64,000 bases of DNA, taken from contig NZ_JBQHVU010000002.1 in NCBI RefSeq assembly GCF_052064335.1, forward strand, positions 62,001 through 126,000. Direction: 5' to 3'. The position numbers and the translations under genes are program-made. Of this stretch, positions 6,779 through 14,714 are shown one piece after another (position 1 is the first letter of the stretch; each line of letters opens with the position of its first letter). The DNA is from Weimeria sp002480925 (GTDB lineage: Bacteria > Bacillota > Clostridia > Lachnospirales > Lachnospiraceae). The notes beneath the pieces were generated by a model. That model was not told where the DNA came from, ran no database searches, and saw nothing but the letters and a program-made list of their open reading frames with translations.

Positions 6779-9460
6779 ATGGGTGAGAAAAAGGGCTCGG
6801 AATTCAACAAGGTATTCAGCTCCTGGGATATCCTGGTAATAGCCTTCGGAGCAATGATAGGCTGGGGCTGGGTAGTGCAGTCAGGAGACTGGATCGAAAA
6901 GGCCGGAGTGATCGGAGCAATGCTGGGATTTGTACTGGGCGGCGTGATGATCTTTTTCATAGGACTTACATATGCAGAGCTCACACCGGCCATGCCTGAG
7001 TGCGGTGGAGAGCATGTATTTTCGATGAGGGCAATGGGACCCTACGGATCCTTCATTTGCACCTGGGCCATAATACTAGGCTATGTAAGCGTCGTATGCT
7101 TTGAGGCCTGTGCGTTCCCAACTATCATATCCTATCTGTGGCCGGGCTTTTTGAAGGGCTATATGTATACTGTCGCTGGCTTTAGAATCTATGCGTCATG
7201 GGTAGCTGTAGCAGTGGTCTTTGCCTTTATCATAACGATAATAAACCTGATGGGAGCAAAGACAGCGGCTATCCTTCAGACCATACTTACTGTAGCTATA
7301 GGAGCTGCCGGAATAGCTCTTGTCGTCGCCTCTCTCTTTTCAGGCGCCCCGTCAAACTTAAGCGGTCAGGTATTTGAGGGGAGCAGCCAGTCAGGTATTC
7401 TTTCGAATATCATAAGGGTGGCAGCGGTAAGTCCTTTCTTTTTCATTGGCTTTGATGTGATCCCACAGGCAGCTGAGGAGATAAATGTTCCCCTTAAAAA
7501 GATAGGAAAGATCCTGCTCCTTTCCATTGTCCTGGCCATTTCCTTCTATGCCCTGGTGATCTTTGCAGTTGGATATGTAATGGATAGCGGATCTATTGCC
7601 GATTCATATCAGGCATCAGGACTTGTAACAGCAGACGCAATGGCAAAGGCTTTCCACAGCGAGGCAATGTCAAAGGTTATAATAATAGCAGGAATGTGTG
7701 GAATAGTAACCAGCTGGAACTCCTTCATGCTCGGAGGAAGCCGTGCCATCTATTCCATGGCTGAATCCTATATGGTGCCTCGTGCGTTCAAGAAGCTTAG
7801 CAAAAAGCACAAGACACCTACAACAGCTGTATGGCTTATAGGAATCCTTAGCATGCTGGCTCCCTTTGCAGGAAGAAAGATGCTTGTATGGGTATCTGAT
7901 GCAGGAAACTTTGGCTGTGTCCTGGCCTACTTCATGGTAAGCCTCTCCTTCCTTATATTAAGGAAGAAGGAACCGGATATGCCTCGCCCATACAAGGTAA
8001 GATTCGGTAAGGTAGCCGGCGCCCTGGCTGTCATAATGTCAGGACTAATGCTTATTTTATACATACTTCCCTCGTCAGGAGCGGCTCTTATGCCTCAGGA
8101 ATGGGGAATAGCGGGAGGCTGGTTTATAGTCGGGATCTTCTTCGTGATAGGCTGCAAGGCCAGATACAAGGACAAGTTCGGCTACTATGCTCCTCTCAAT
8201 GCTATGATGGCCGGCTCTAAGACCTCTTCAGAGGAAAAGACACAGACAGGCGAGGGTACAGCTGTAATAAGCGTTGAAAGGGCTCTTGAAAAGGAAGAGA
8301 CTCTTTCTGATCAGATACCTGTAATGGCCCCTGAGTTTTCCTATTTCCTTCCGGTAAATATAAATTTCGGCCCGGGAAAGGTGGATCTTGCCGGAAAGAT
8401 CGCAAGAGCCTATGGAAAAAAGGCCCTTATAGTAACAGGAGGTTCGAGTGCCAGAAAGTCAGGCCTGCTTGACCGCGTAAAGGGTCTTATGGAAGCAGAG
8501 GGAATGACCTGCGAGATCTTCGATAAGGTTACTCCTAATCCTCTTACGACCACAGCAATGGAGGGAGCCTCACTTGCAAGGTCACTTTCCACTGAGCTTG
8601 TTGTGGCAGTTGGTGGAGGAAGCGTGATGGATGCCGCAAAGGGAATAGCCTTTATGGCAAAAAACGATGGTGATATCTCTGATTATATATTTGGAAGAAA
8701 GACAGGAGATATGGCTCTTCCTCTGGTGCTTATCCCTACCACCTGCGGAACAGGATCGGAGGGAAATGGATTTGCAGTCCTTACAGATCCGGCTACAGCA
8801 GACAAGAAGTCGCTTAGGAGTACAGCTATAGTCGCAAAGGCATCTGTCGTCGATCCTCTTGTGATGAAGACAATGCCTAAAGGAGTGCTTGCCTCTGTTG
8901 GCTTCGACGCTCTCTGTCACTGTATAGAGGCCTATACGGCAAGGAAGGCCCAGCCGCTTACTGATGCTTTATGCCTCTATGCCATCCCTCTTATAGCCGA
9001 AAATCTGGTAAAGCTCTACAGAGGAGAGGAAAGCGATGAGGCCTGGGAGGCTGTGACTCTTGCAGCTACATTCGGAGGAATGGTGATAAATACAGCCGGT
9101 GTCACATTAGCTCACGGAATGGAGCATCCTGTAAGCGGAAAGGTAGATGCAGTGCACGGCAGAGGACTTGCAGCTATCACTCCGGCAGTAATAGAAGCGG
9201 AATACAGATATAACAGAGTGAAGTTCGGACGTATTGCCCGTATACTCGGAGGATTTACCGCAGAGGACTGTGCCGGAAGGATAAGAGTCCTTCTGTCACA
9301 GCTTGACATGAATATCACTCTTTCTGATCTTGGTATCGGAGAAGAGGATATAGACTGGCTGGCCGAAAACTGCTGTAAGGTATCGGCAGGAAATATAGAT
9401 AATACCCCGGGCTCATATACTAAGGAATCAATAGCTGATCTTTACAGAGCTTGTATGTGA
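6779..9460 (+). CDS. APC-family amino-acid/amine permease fused to iron-containing alcohol dehydrogenase
   Basis: A single uninterrupted frame of 893 residues joins two proteins. Residues about 10-475 are an APC-superfamily permease with about 12 membrane segments (start WDILVIAFGAMIGWGW). A linker of about 40 residues rich in Glu/Thr follows. Residues about 520-893 are a complete group III (iron) alcohol dehydrogenase: NAD site GGGSVMDAAKG (about 611), PTTCGTGSE (about 652), metal-ligand region DALCHCIEAY and AHGMEHPVSGKVDAVHG with the expected His residues. The ATG at 6779 is chosen (AAGGAG ten bases upstream); GTG at 6770 is too close to that site. Both halves look functional. Inference: import of an amine or amino acid coupled at the membrane to reduction or oxidation of its aldehyde/alcohol product. 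Confidence 0.85.
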   Translation: MGEKKGSEFNKVFSSWDILVIAFGAMIGWGWVVQSGDWIEKAGVIGAMLGFVLGGVMIFFIGLTYAELTPAMPECGGEHVFSMRAMGPYGSFICTWAIILGYVSVVCFEACAFPTIISYLWPGFLKGYMYTVAGFRIYASWVAVAVVFAFIITIINLMGAKTAAILQTILTVAIGAAGIALVVASLFSGAPSNLSGQVFEGSSQSGILSNIIRVAAVSPFFFIGFDVIPQAAEEINVPLKKIGKILLLSIVLAISFYALVIFAVGYVMDSGSIADSYQASGLVTADAMAKAFHSEAMSKVIIIAGMCGIVTSWNSFMLGGSRAIYSMAESYMVPRAFKKLSKKHKTPTTAVWLIGILSMLAPFAGRKMLVWVSDAGNFGCVLAYFMVSLSFLILRKKEPDMPRPYKVRFGKVAGALAVIMSGLMLILYILPSSGAALMPQEWGIAGGWFIVGIFFVIGCKARYKDKFGYYAPLNAMMAGSKTSSEEKTQTGEGTAVISVERALEKEETLSDQIPVMAPEFSYFLPVNINFGPGKVDLAGKIARAYGKKALIVTGGSSARKSGLLDRVKGLMEAEGMTCEIFDKVTPNPLTTTAMEGASLARSLSTELVVAVGGGSVMDAAKGIAFMAKNDGDISDYIFGRKTGDMALPLVLIPTTCGTGSEGNGFAVLTDPATADKKSLRSTAIVAKASVVDPLVMKTMPKGVLASVGFDALCHCIEAYTARKAQPLTDALCLYAIPLIAENLVKLYRGEESDEAWEAVTLAATFGGMVINTAGVTLAHGMEHPVSGKVDAVHGRGLAAITPAVIEAEYRYNRVKFGRIARILGGFTAEDCAGRIRVLLSQLDMNITLSDLGIGEEDIDWLAENCCKVSAGNIDNTPGSYTKESIADLYRACM

Positions 9461-9501
9461 TAATTGAAACAGGAATCAACCCGAAAGGAAGGAGAAACAC
9501 T

Positions 9502-9831
9502 ATGGCAGGAAGGATTAAGACGCATCCGATCCTTGGCGCCCAGAACGAGGGCAAGAGGGTGGTTACATTCACCTACGATGGAAAGGAGATGCAGGGATAC
9601 GAGGGTGAGCCTATTGCGGCCGCCCTCAAGGCAAACGGAGTCATGGTTCACAGATATACTATGAAGCAGCACAAGCCAAGAGGTATCTTCTGCGCGATCG
9701 GCAGATGCACAGACTGTGTGATGGTAGTGGATGGTGAGCCTAATGTAAGGACCTGCATGACACCGCTTGCCGAGGGCATGGATGTACGTACCCAGTACGG
9801 AGTCAGCGATAAACCATTTGACAGACAGTGA
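9502..9831 (+). CDS. [2Fe-2S] small subunit of HcnA/opine-oxidase-gamma type
   Basis: This 109-residue ferredoxin-like protein (Fer2_4 type) has the cluster ligands in FCAIGRCTDC and a fourth Cys in RTCMTPL. Its N-terminal VVTFTYDGKEMQGYEGEP matches the small subunits of hydrogen cyanide synthase (HcnA), sarcosine oxidase alpha N-terminus and opine oxidases. The start is the ATG at 9502, preceded by AAGGAGA; a frame extending to 9451 overlaps the upstream gene and lacks such a site. It should pass electrons between the flavin subunits encoded next to it. Confidence 0.85.
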   Translation: MAGRIKTHPILGAQNEGKRVVTFTYDGKEMQGYEGEPIAAALKANGVMVHRYTMKQHKPRGIFCAIGRCTDCVMVVDGEPNVRTCMTPLAEGMDVRTQYGVSDKPFDRQ

Positions 9832-9851
9832 TAAGTCCGGAGGAAAAGTAG

Positions 9852-11438
9852 ATGAAAATAGAAAGATTTGATCTGATAATAGTTGGCGCCGGTCCTTCTG
9901 GACTTTCAGCAGCCATAGAGGCCGCAAAGCGCGGTATGAATGTAGTCGTATTTGATGAGAATGCACGTCCGGGCGGACAGCTTTTCAAGCAGATACATAA
10001 GTTTTTTGGATCTAAGGAGCACAAGGCAAAGATCAGAGGCTTCCATATCGGAGAGCAGCTTCTTAAGGAGGCAAACGAGGCAGGAGTAAAGGTCGAGCTG
10101 AACGCAACGGTCATAGGCCTCTATCAGGACAGGGAAGTAGTTGTAAGGATGGGTGATGAGGTTCATCATTTCAAGGGCGATGCGGTGATCATTGCTACAG
10201 GAGCAGCAGAGAACATGGTCCTCTTCGATGGCTGGAATCTTCCGGGAGTCATGGGTGCAGGAGCAGCACAGACTCTTATGAATCTCTACGGAGTAAAGCC
10301 AGGGGACAGGATCCTCATGCTTGGATCTGGAAATGTTGGTCTTGTCGTATCATTCCAGCTGATCCAGTGCGGATGCGATGTGGTCGCTCTTGTAGATGCG
10401 GCTCCAAAGATAGGAGGCTACGGAGTGCATGCTGCAAAGGTAGCACGTACAGGAGTTCCGTTCTACCTTTCACATACTATAAAAAAGGTCGAGGGAGATG
10501 ATCATGTAACAGGCGTGACTATCGGTCAGGTTGATGACCATTTCCAGTTCATAGAGGGAAGCGATAAGCATTTTGATGTGGACACTGTCTGCGTGGCAGT
10601 CGGTCTTTCTCCTATGTCGCAGCTTCTGAAGATGGCAGGCTGCAGGATGGAGGATAATCCTAAGCGCGGCGGTCAGGTGCCTGTAGTCGGAGAATACGGC
10701 GAGACATCTGTTCCGGGTATCTTCTCAGCCGGTGATGTATCCGGTATCGAGGAGGCATCCTCAGCCATGATCGAGGGGCGTATGTCAGGAGTCGTAGCCG
10801 CTGAATACCTGGGCTATATGACTGCAGAGGAAAAGGATGCTGAGCTTAAAAAGCTTGAAGCCTCGCTTGACTCCCTGCGTCAGGGAATGTTTGCTCCAAA
10901 GAACAGAGGAAAGAATATTACAGAGACTGAGGAGGGAATAGATATTTCCACAAATCTACTGAAAAAGGGCTATGTGGCAGATGACGAGATAGAAAGATTC
11001 CCTGGAGTAGTCCATAAGGCCGGCCTTCATCCGGTGCTTGAATGCACCCAGAACATCCCATGCAACCCTTGTCAGGACGCATGTACGAAGGGCTGCATTT
11101 CCATAGGGGATAATATCACCTCCCTCCCTATTTCTGTGACTGACAGCACCTGTGTAAACTGTGGTATGTGCGTGGCCTCCTGCCCTGGACAGGCTATCTT
11201 CCTTGTAAATGAGGACGATGGAGACGGCAGTGCCACTATCACTCTTCCTTATGAGTTTATGCCTCTTCCCGACACAGGATCAAAGGGAAAGGCTCTCGGA
11301 AGGGACGGCTCTGTGGTCTGCGACGCTGAGGTGGTACAGGTCAGATCAGGTAAGGCATTCGACGGGACCAGTCTTCTTACTATAAAGGTTCCTAAGGAAT
11401 ATGCGATGAAGGCAAGATTTTTCAAGGCAGCAGTATAA
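9852..11438 (+). CDS. FAD/NAD(P)-dependent oxidoreductase with C-terminal 4Fe-4S domain (HcnB/OoxA-like alpha subunit)
   Basis: The 528-residue protein opens with a dinucleotide fold (IVGAGPSGLSAAIEAAKRG, residues 7-25), has a second one near MLGSGNVGLV (about 155-165) and a CxxC-free flavin core like HcnB/opine oxidase alpha. Around residues 395-455 it adds CNPCQDACTKGC and CVNCGMCVASCPG, a ferredoxin-type double Cys motif for 4Fe-4S clusters that HcnB proteins normally lack. This would let electrons leave towards ferredoxin or another low-potential carrier instead of oxygen, which suits an anaerobe. The ribosome binding site GGAGG lies just upstream. It is the large electron-handling subunit of the complex with its neighbours. 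Confidence 0.85.
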   Translation: MKIERFDLIIVGAGPSGLSAAIEAAKRGMNVVVFDENARPGGQLFKQIHKFFGSKEHKAKIRGFHIGEQLLKEANEAGVKVELNATVIGLYQDREVVVRMGDEVHHFKGDAVIIATGAAENMVLFDGWNLPGVMGAGAAQTLMNLYGVKPGDRILMLGSGNVGLVVSFQLIQCGCDVVALVDAAPKIGGYGVHAAKVARTGVPFYLSHTIKKVEGDDHVTGVTIGQVDDHFQFIEGSDKHFDVDTVCVAVGLSPMSQLLKMAGCRMEDNPKRGGQVPVVGEYGETSVPGIFSAGDVSGIEEASSAMIEGRMSGVVAAEYLGYMTAEEKDAELKKLEASLDSLRQGMFAPKNRGKNITETEEGIDISTNLLKKGYVADDEIERFPGVVHKAGLHPVLECTQNIPCNPCQDACTKGCISIGDNITSLPISVTDSTCVNCGMCVASCPGQAIFLVNEDDGDGSATITLPYEFMPLPDTGSKGKALGRDGSVVCDAEVVQVRSGKAFDGTSLLTIKVPKEYAMKARFFKAAV

Positions 11439-11457
11439 GCGCAAGGAGGAAGGAACA

Positions 11458-11790
11458 ATGAGTGAATTAAGCAACAGATCCAGAGATATAGGTGAATTCG
11501 TTCCTATGCCTGACGATGATATGATCGTCTGCCGCTGCGAGGAAGTCACCAAGGGCCAAATAAGAAAAGCCGTTCATGAGGGCCTGTGGACGATAGCTGA
11601 GATCAGGAGATACTTACGCTGCGGTATGGGACTCTGCCAGGGCCAGACCTGTGCAAAGCTGGTAAAGGGTATTGTCGCAAGAGAGCTTAAATGTTCTCCG
11701 ACCCTATTAGAGCCTGCCAGCTCCAGAGCTCCTATGAGACCTACTGAAATGCATGTATATGCGGATGAGACGGAGGATACAGATCTATGA
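11458..11790 (+). CDS. BFD-like [2Fe-2S]-binding protein
   Basis: The 110-residue protein has the bacterioferritin-associated-ferredoxin-like Cys pattern: CRCEE near residues 24-28 and RCGMGLCQGQTC near 54-65. In HcnB, sarcosine oxidase and opine oxidase this domain is normally the C-terminus of the alpha subunit; here it is a separate gene right after that subunit. GGAGGAAGG precedes the ATG. It overlaps the next gene by four bases (ATGA). It should hold a [2Fe-2S] cluster in the dehydrogenase complex. Confidence 0.85.
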   Translation: MSELSNRSRDIGEFVPMPDDDMIVCRCEEVTKGQIRKAVHEGLWTIAEIRRYLRCGMGLCQGQTCAKLVKGIVARELKCSPTLLEPASSRAPMRPTEMHVYADETEDTDL

Positions 11791-12920
11791 CTACATCAGA
11801 CGTAATTATTATCGGCGCCGGAATCATAGGCAATGCATGTGCCTACTATCTGGCTAAGAAGGGATACAAGGTAACTGTTCTGGAAAAATCCGATATCATC
11901 GGTGACGGTGGTTCGAGCCGCAACGGAGGCGGTGTCCGTCAGTCAGGCCGTGATCCAAGGGAACTTCCGCTCGCCATGTACGGGATCGAGCATCTCTGGC
12001 CGACTCTTTCCGAGGAGCTCGGTTACGATGTGGAATATCACAAGAAGGGAAACCTTCGTCTGGGGAAGACGCAGGCTCATCTTGCTACATTAAAGAAGCT
12101 TGCGGACAGTGCCTCTGCCTGTGGACTTGATGTAAGGATGATAGATGGAGACGAGGTAAGAGAGATAAACCCTTACCTCTCTGAAGAGATCATAGGCGCA
12201 AGCTGGTGTCCGACAGATGGTCATGCCAACCCTCTTAAGGCTACGCTGGCCTATTATATGGCTGCCAGAAGGCTTGGCGTCACCTTTATCACCGGTGAGG
12301 ATGTAAAGGAGATAAAGAAGATAAAGGGCAGGGCAAGACGTGTCATCACGCAGACAGATAGCTATGAGGGAGATCACATAGTCCTTGCTGCTGGTATGGC
12401 ATCCCGTGCCATAGCTGGAACTGTCGGGATTGACATCCCAATGGTGAGTAAGCTCATCGAGTGTCTTGTGACAGAGGCTGAGCCAAAGATGTTTGAACAG
12501 ATGCTTGGAACCGCCGAGGCGGATTTCTACGGCCACCAGACAGACCATGGTTCGTTCGTGATCGGCGGCTCCACGGGCTTCGAGCTCTATAAAAAGGATA
12601 ACGGCACCCCTGTAAACTACAGCGATACTGTACCTTGCATCTGCCGCGGTATCATCAGATACATCCCTATGTTAAAGGATGCCAGGATAGTCAGAGCCTG
12701 GGCTGGCTGGTCAGACAACATGAAGGATGGAGTTCCTGTGATTGACACAGTGAGTGAGGTGCCTGGTCTCATTCTGGCCTGCGGCTTTACAGGCCATGGC
12801 TTCGGTATAGCTCCTGGCGTAGGAACTGTCGTCTCCGAGCTTATCGCCGGAGAGCCGACCTCCTGCGATATCTCAGGCCTGAAGTACGACCGCTTTTATG
12901 CGAAGGATATAAAGAAATAA
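11787..12920 (+). CDS. FAD-dependent amino-acid/amine oxidoreductase (DAO family, HcnC/OoxB-like beta subunit)
   Basis: This 377-residue DAO-fold flavoprotein starts with IIIGAGIIGNACAYYLAKKG (residues 6-25) and has SRNGGGVRQSGRD, a strong marker of the HcnC/sarcosine-oxidase-beta/opine-oxidase-B group, and a C-terminal CGFTGHGFGIAPGVG flavin-binding strand. This subunit holds the substrate-oxidising site for glycine, sarcosine, proline or opine-like compounds. Together with the genes from 9502 it forms a four-part membrane-free dehydrogenase. It is the last gene of the operon, followed by a strong terminator. The exact substrate is unknown. Confidence 0.85.
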   Translation: MTTSDVIIIGAGIIGNACAYYLAKKGYKVTVLEKSDIIGDGGSSRNGGGVRQSGRDPRELPLAMYGIEHLWPTLSEELGYDVEYHKKGNLRLGKTQAHLATLKKLADSASACGLDVRMIDGDEVREINPYLSEEIIGASWCPTDGHANPLKATLAYYMAARRLGVTFITGEDVKEIKKIKGRARRVITQTDSYEGDHIVLAAGMASRAIAGTVGIDIPMVSKLIECLVTEAEPKMFEQMLGTAEADFYGHQTDHGSFVIGGSTGFELYKKDNGTPVNYSDTVPCICRGIIRYIPMLKDARIVRAWAGWSDNMKDGVPVIDTVSEVPGLILACGFTGHGFGIAPGVGTVVSELIAGEPTSCDISGLKYDRFYAKDIKK

Positions 12921-12943
12921 GCGCCAGATAGCTGATAGAACGT

Positions 12944-12979
12944 AAAAACCGCAACCCCGGAATGAGGTTGCGGTTTTTT
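12944..12979. terminator. Bidirectional terminator
   Basis: AAAAACCGCAACC (12944-12956) pairs with the GGTTGCGGTTTTT at 12966-12978. A and T runs on either side serve both the oxidase operon and the convergent MATE gene. Confidence 0.85.
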
Positions 12980-12991
12980 AGGGGTTAGGTG

Positions 12992-14281
12992 TCACTCCTC
13001 GCCCCTTATCCCTAACCAAATACTGATCCCTGCAGTGACTACCTTTGCAATCACTGCGCTCCACCAGATCATTGTCTGTCCGCCGGCCAGGGGTGGGAGG
13101 AAAAGGATCAGGAGTAGCAAAATGACCGGCTCAGAGAAGGTCAGGATGTAGGAGCGGATGCTCTTTTCGGTCGCATAGAACAGGGCAGTGGTGACACGGG
13201 TTATCGCATCGAAGGGAAGAGAGAGGAGAAAGATCGGCATCACCCTTATTATGCCTTTGTTGACAGTGGCAGAGGAGCCGAACAAAAGCCCGATCCTGGC
13301 GCGAAGGAAAAAGATGACAAGAGCACCTGCAATGGCCAGAAGGATAGCGGATTCATAGGCAAGGCTTTTTATCTGAGAAAGCGATCTCTTGTCACCCTCA
13401 CCGAAGAAACGGCTCATAAGAGGCTGACTGCCATCGCCAACGCCCTGTAGCAGCAGATATACGATCCAGATGATATAGGAAATGCAGGCATATATGGCAA
13501 TGGCCGCCTCGCCGCCATAGAAGACGCTGAAGCGGTTTATTATGATAAGAGAAATATTGGGAGCCAGAGTGAGAGCGAATGGAGCCAGACCGATCTTTAG
13601 CGTGCGCAGGAATACATCCCATATATCATAGGAAGAGATCCGAAGAGCAAGCCTTCTTTTTGCCAGACAGTAGATAAGAGCGACAAGCATTGTGATGCCC
13701 TGCCCGGCAACAGTTGCCAGAGCTGCACCAGTCATTCCCTTACCCTTTATCCATATCAGGAAAAAATCAAGGAATACATTTGTGATAAAGCCGCCGATCA
13801 TAGCGCCCATAGCCCAGAGGGAGCCGCCGAAATTGCGCATGAAGGGGACAAGACCGGTACCGAAAACCTGAAGGAGGCTTCCAACTGCAATAAGCCTTAT
13901 ATATTCATTTCCAAGAGAAAGAAGATGGCCGGAAGCGCCGAGAGCCGCAAGAAGAGCCCTGGAGAAGAAAAAAACACCTCCGCTAATCACGGCACTTATA
14001 AGAAGCATCATATAAATAGCACCGGCGATGAATTCAGAGGCCCTGTCCTTATCACCGCCAGCCATCAGGATAGAGTACCTTACAGAGGCGCCGATCCCTA
14101 TGCCGGTCCCGGCAGCCTGGATAAAGGCAGTGATCGGGTAGGCAATGTTTATGGCGGAGAGGCCGGCATCGCCGATCCTGTTTCCGATAAAGAAACCATC
14201 GACGATAGCATAGATACCTGACAGGGCAAACGAAAGGACAGATGGTATTACATATGAAAAGAAGGTGCGTCTGTTATTCAT
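12992..14281 (-). CDS. MATE-family multidrug/cation efflux protein
   Basis: The product from the ATG at 14281 is 429 residues with about 12 membrane segments in two homologous halves. It begins NRRTFFSYVIPSVLSFALSG and contains IVDGFFIGNRIGDAGLSAIN, typical of the MATE/MOP superfamily. These proteins export drugs or metabolites using Na+ or H+. An in-frame ATG further upstream (14320) would add 13 polar residues lying inside the promoter. The start at 14281 has no ribosome binding site but a perfect TATAAT ends six bases before it, so a leaderless transcript is likely. The substrate is unknown. Confidence 0.85.
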   Translation of the reverse strand: MNNRRTFFSYVIPSVLSFALSGIYAIVDGFFIGNRIGDAGLSAINIAYPITAFIQAAGTGIGIGASVRYSILMAGGDKDRASEFIAGAIYMMLLISAVISGGVFFFSRALLAALGASGHLLSLGNEYIRLIAVGSLLQVFGTGLVPFMRNFGGSLWAMGAMIGGFITNVFLDFFLIWIKGKGMTGAALATVAGQGITMLVALIYCLAKRRLALRISSYDIWDVFLRTLKIGLAPFALTLAPNISLIIINRFSVFYGGEAAIAIYACISYIIWIVYLLLQGVGDGSQPLMSRFFGEGDKRSLSQIKSLAYESAILLAIAGALVIFFLRARIGLLFGSSATVNKGIIRVMPIFLLSLPFDAITRVTTALFYATEKSIRSYILTFSEPVILLLLILFLPPLAGGQTMIWWSAVIAKVVTAGISIWLGIRGEE

Positions 14282-14287
14282 GGCATT

Positions 14288-14315
14288 ATTATAGCAGCTT
14301 TCTGAATCGTTGCAA
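14288..14315 (-). promoter_or_regulatory. Promoter of the MATE gene, probably leaderless
   Basis: Minus-strand TTGCAA (14315-14310), 16 bases, then TATAAT (14293-14288). Only six bases separate the -10 from the ATG at 14281. Confidence 0.6.
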
Positions 14316-14331
14316 TACATCCTTATATTCT

Positions 14332-14591
14332 ATGAAAGAAAGACCAATATTAAAAAACAGGAAATATCTTTATCTGACAGAGTTCTTTTCAGGAATGTCA
14401 CTTATGGCAGTGGAGATAGGGGCGCAGAGACTGATAAGCCCTTATTTCTCATCATCACAGATAGTATGGACCATTATAATAGGAACCATAATGATAGCAA
14501 TGTCCCTTGGCTTATAAACGATGAGGTCTCATATTACCGCAATATATACGAGAAGAATGGTATAGGCGCAGTCTTAAAGGAGCTTGAGTAG
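14332..14591 (+). pseudogene. Internally deleted spermidine-synthase-like (fused MFS/spermidine synthase) gene
   Basis: From the ATG at 14332 about 60 residues read as the membrane N-terminus of a spermidine-synthase-like protein (YLYLTEFFSGMSLMAVEIGA, then PYFSSSQIVWTIIIGT), stopping at a TAA at 14515-14517. In the +1-shifted frame the next bases encode LINDEVSYYRNIYEKNGIG and then end at TAG 14589-14591, resembling the extreme C-terminus of the same family. The several hundred residues that should lie between are missing, so a large internal deletion with a frame change near 14512-14516 is the simplest reading. No ribosome binding site precedes the ATG. Recognition of both ends is from memory of the family, so the assignment is moderate. 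Confidence 0.6.
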
Positions 14592-14608
14592 GGCCTGTCA
14601 AAAAATCC

Positions 14609-14636
14609 TTGCATATCGGAGTGATTGTGATAGAAT
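14609..14636 (+). promoter_or_regulatory. Candidate ppdK promoter
   Basis: TTGCAT (14609-14614), 16 bases, TAGAAT (14631-14636). The about 70-base leader between it and the AGGAGG before 14715 is G/C-rich, but no named riboswitch was recognised in it. Confidence 0.5.
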
Positions 14637-14714
14637 ATATAGGGTGACCGCACGGGGACCCATCTTGCGACCGGCGGGCACGTTTATCAATTCACATTTA
14701 CAGGAGGAAATAAA

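Noticed and set aside
9442..9966. 174-residue antisense frame opposite the [2Fe-2S] subunit
   Set aside because: It covers two confident genes on the plus strand and its composition is that of a reverse frame.
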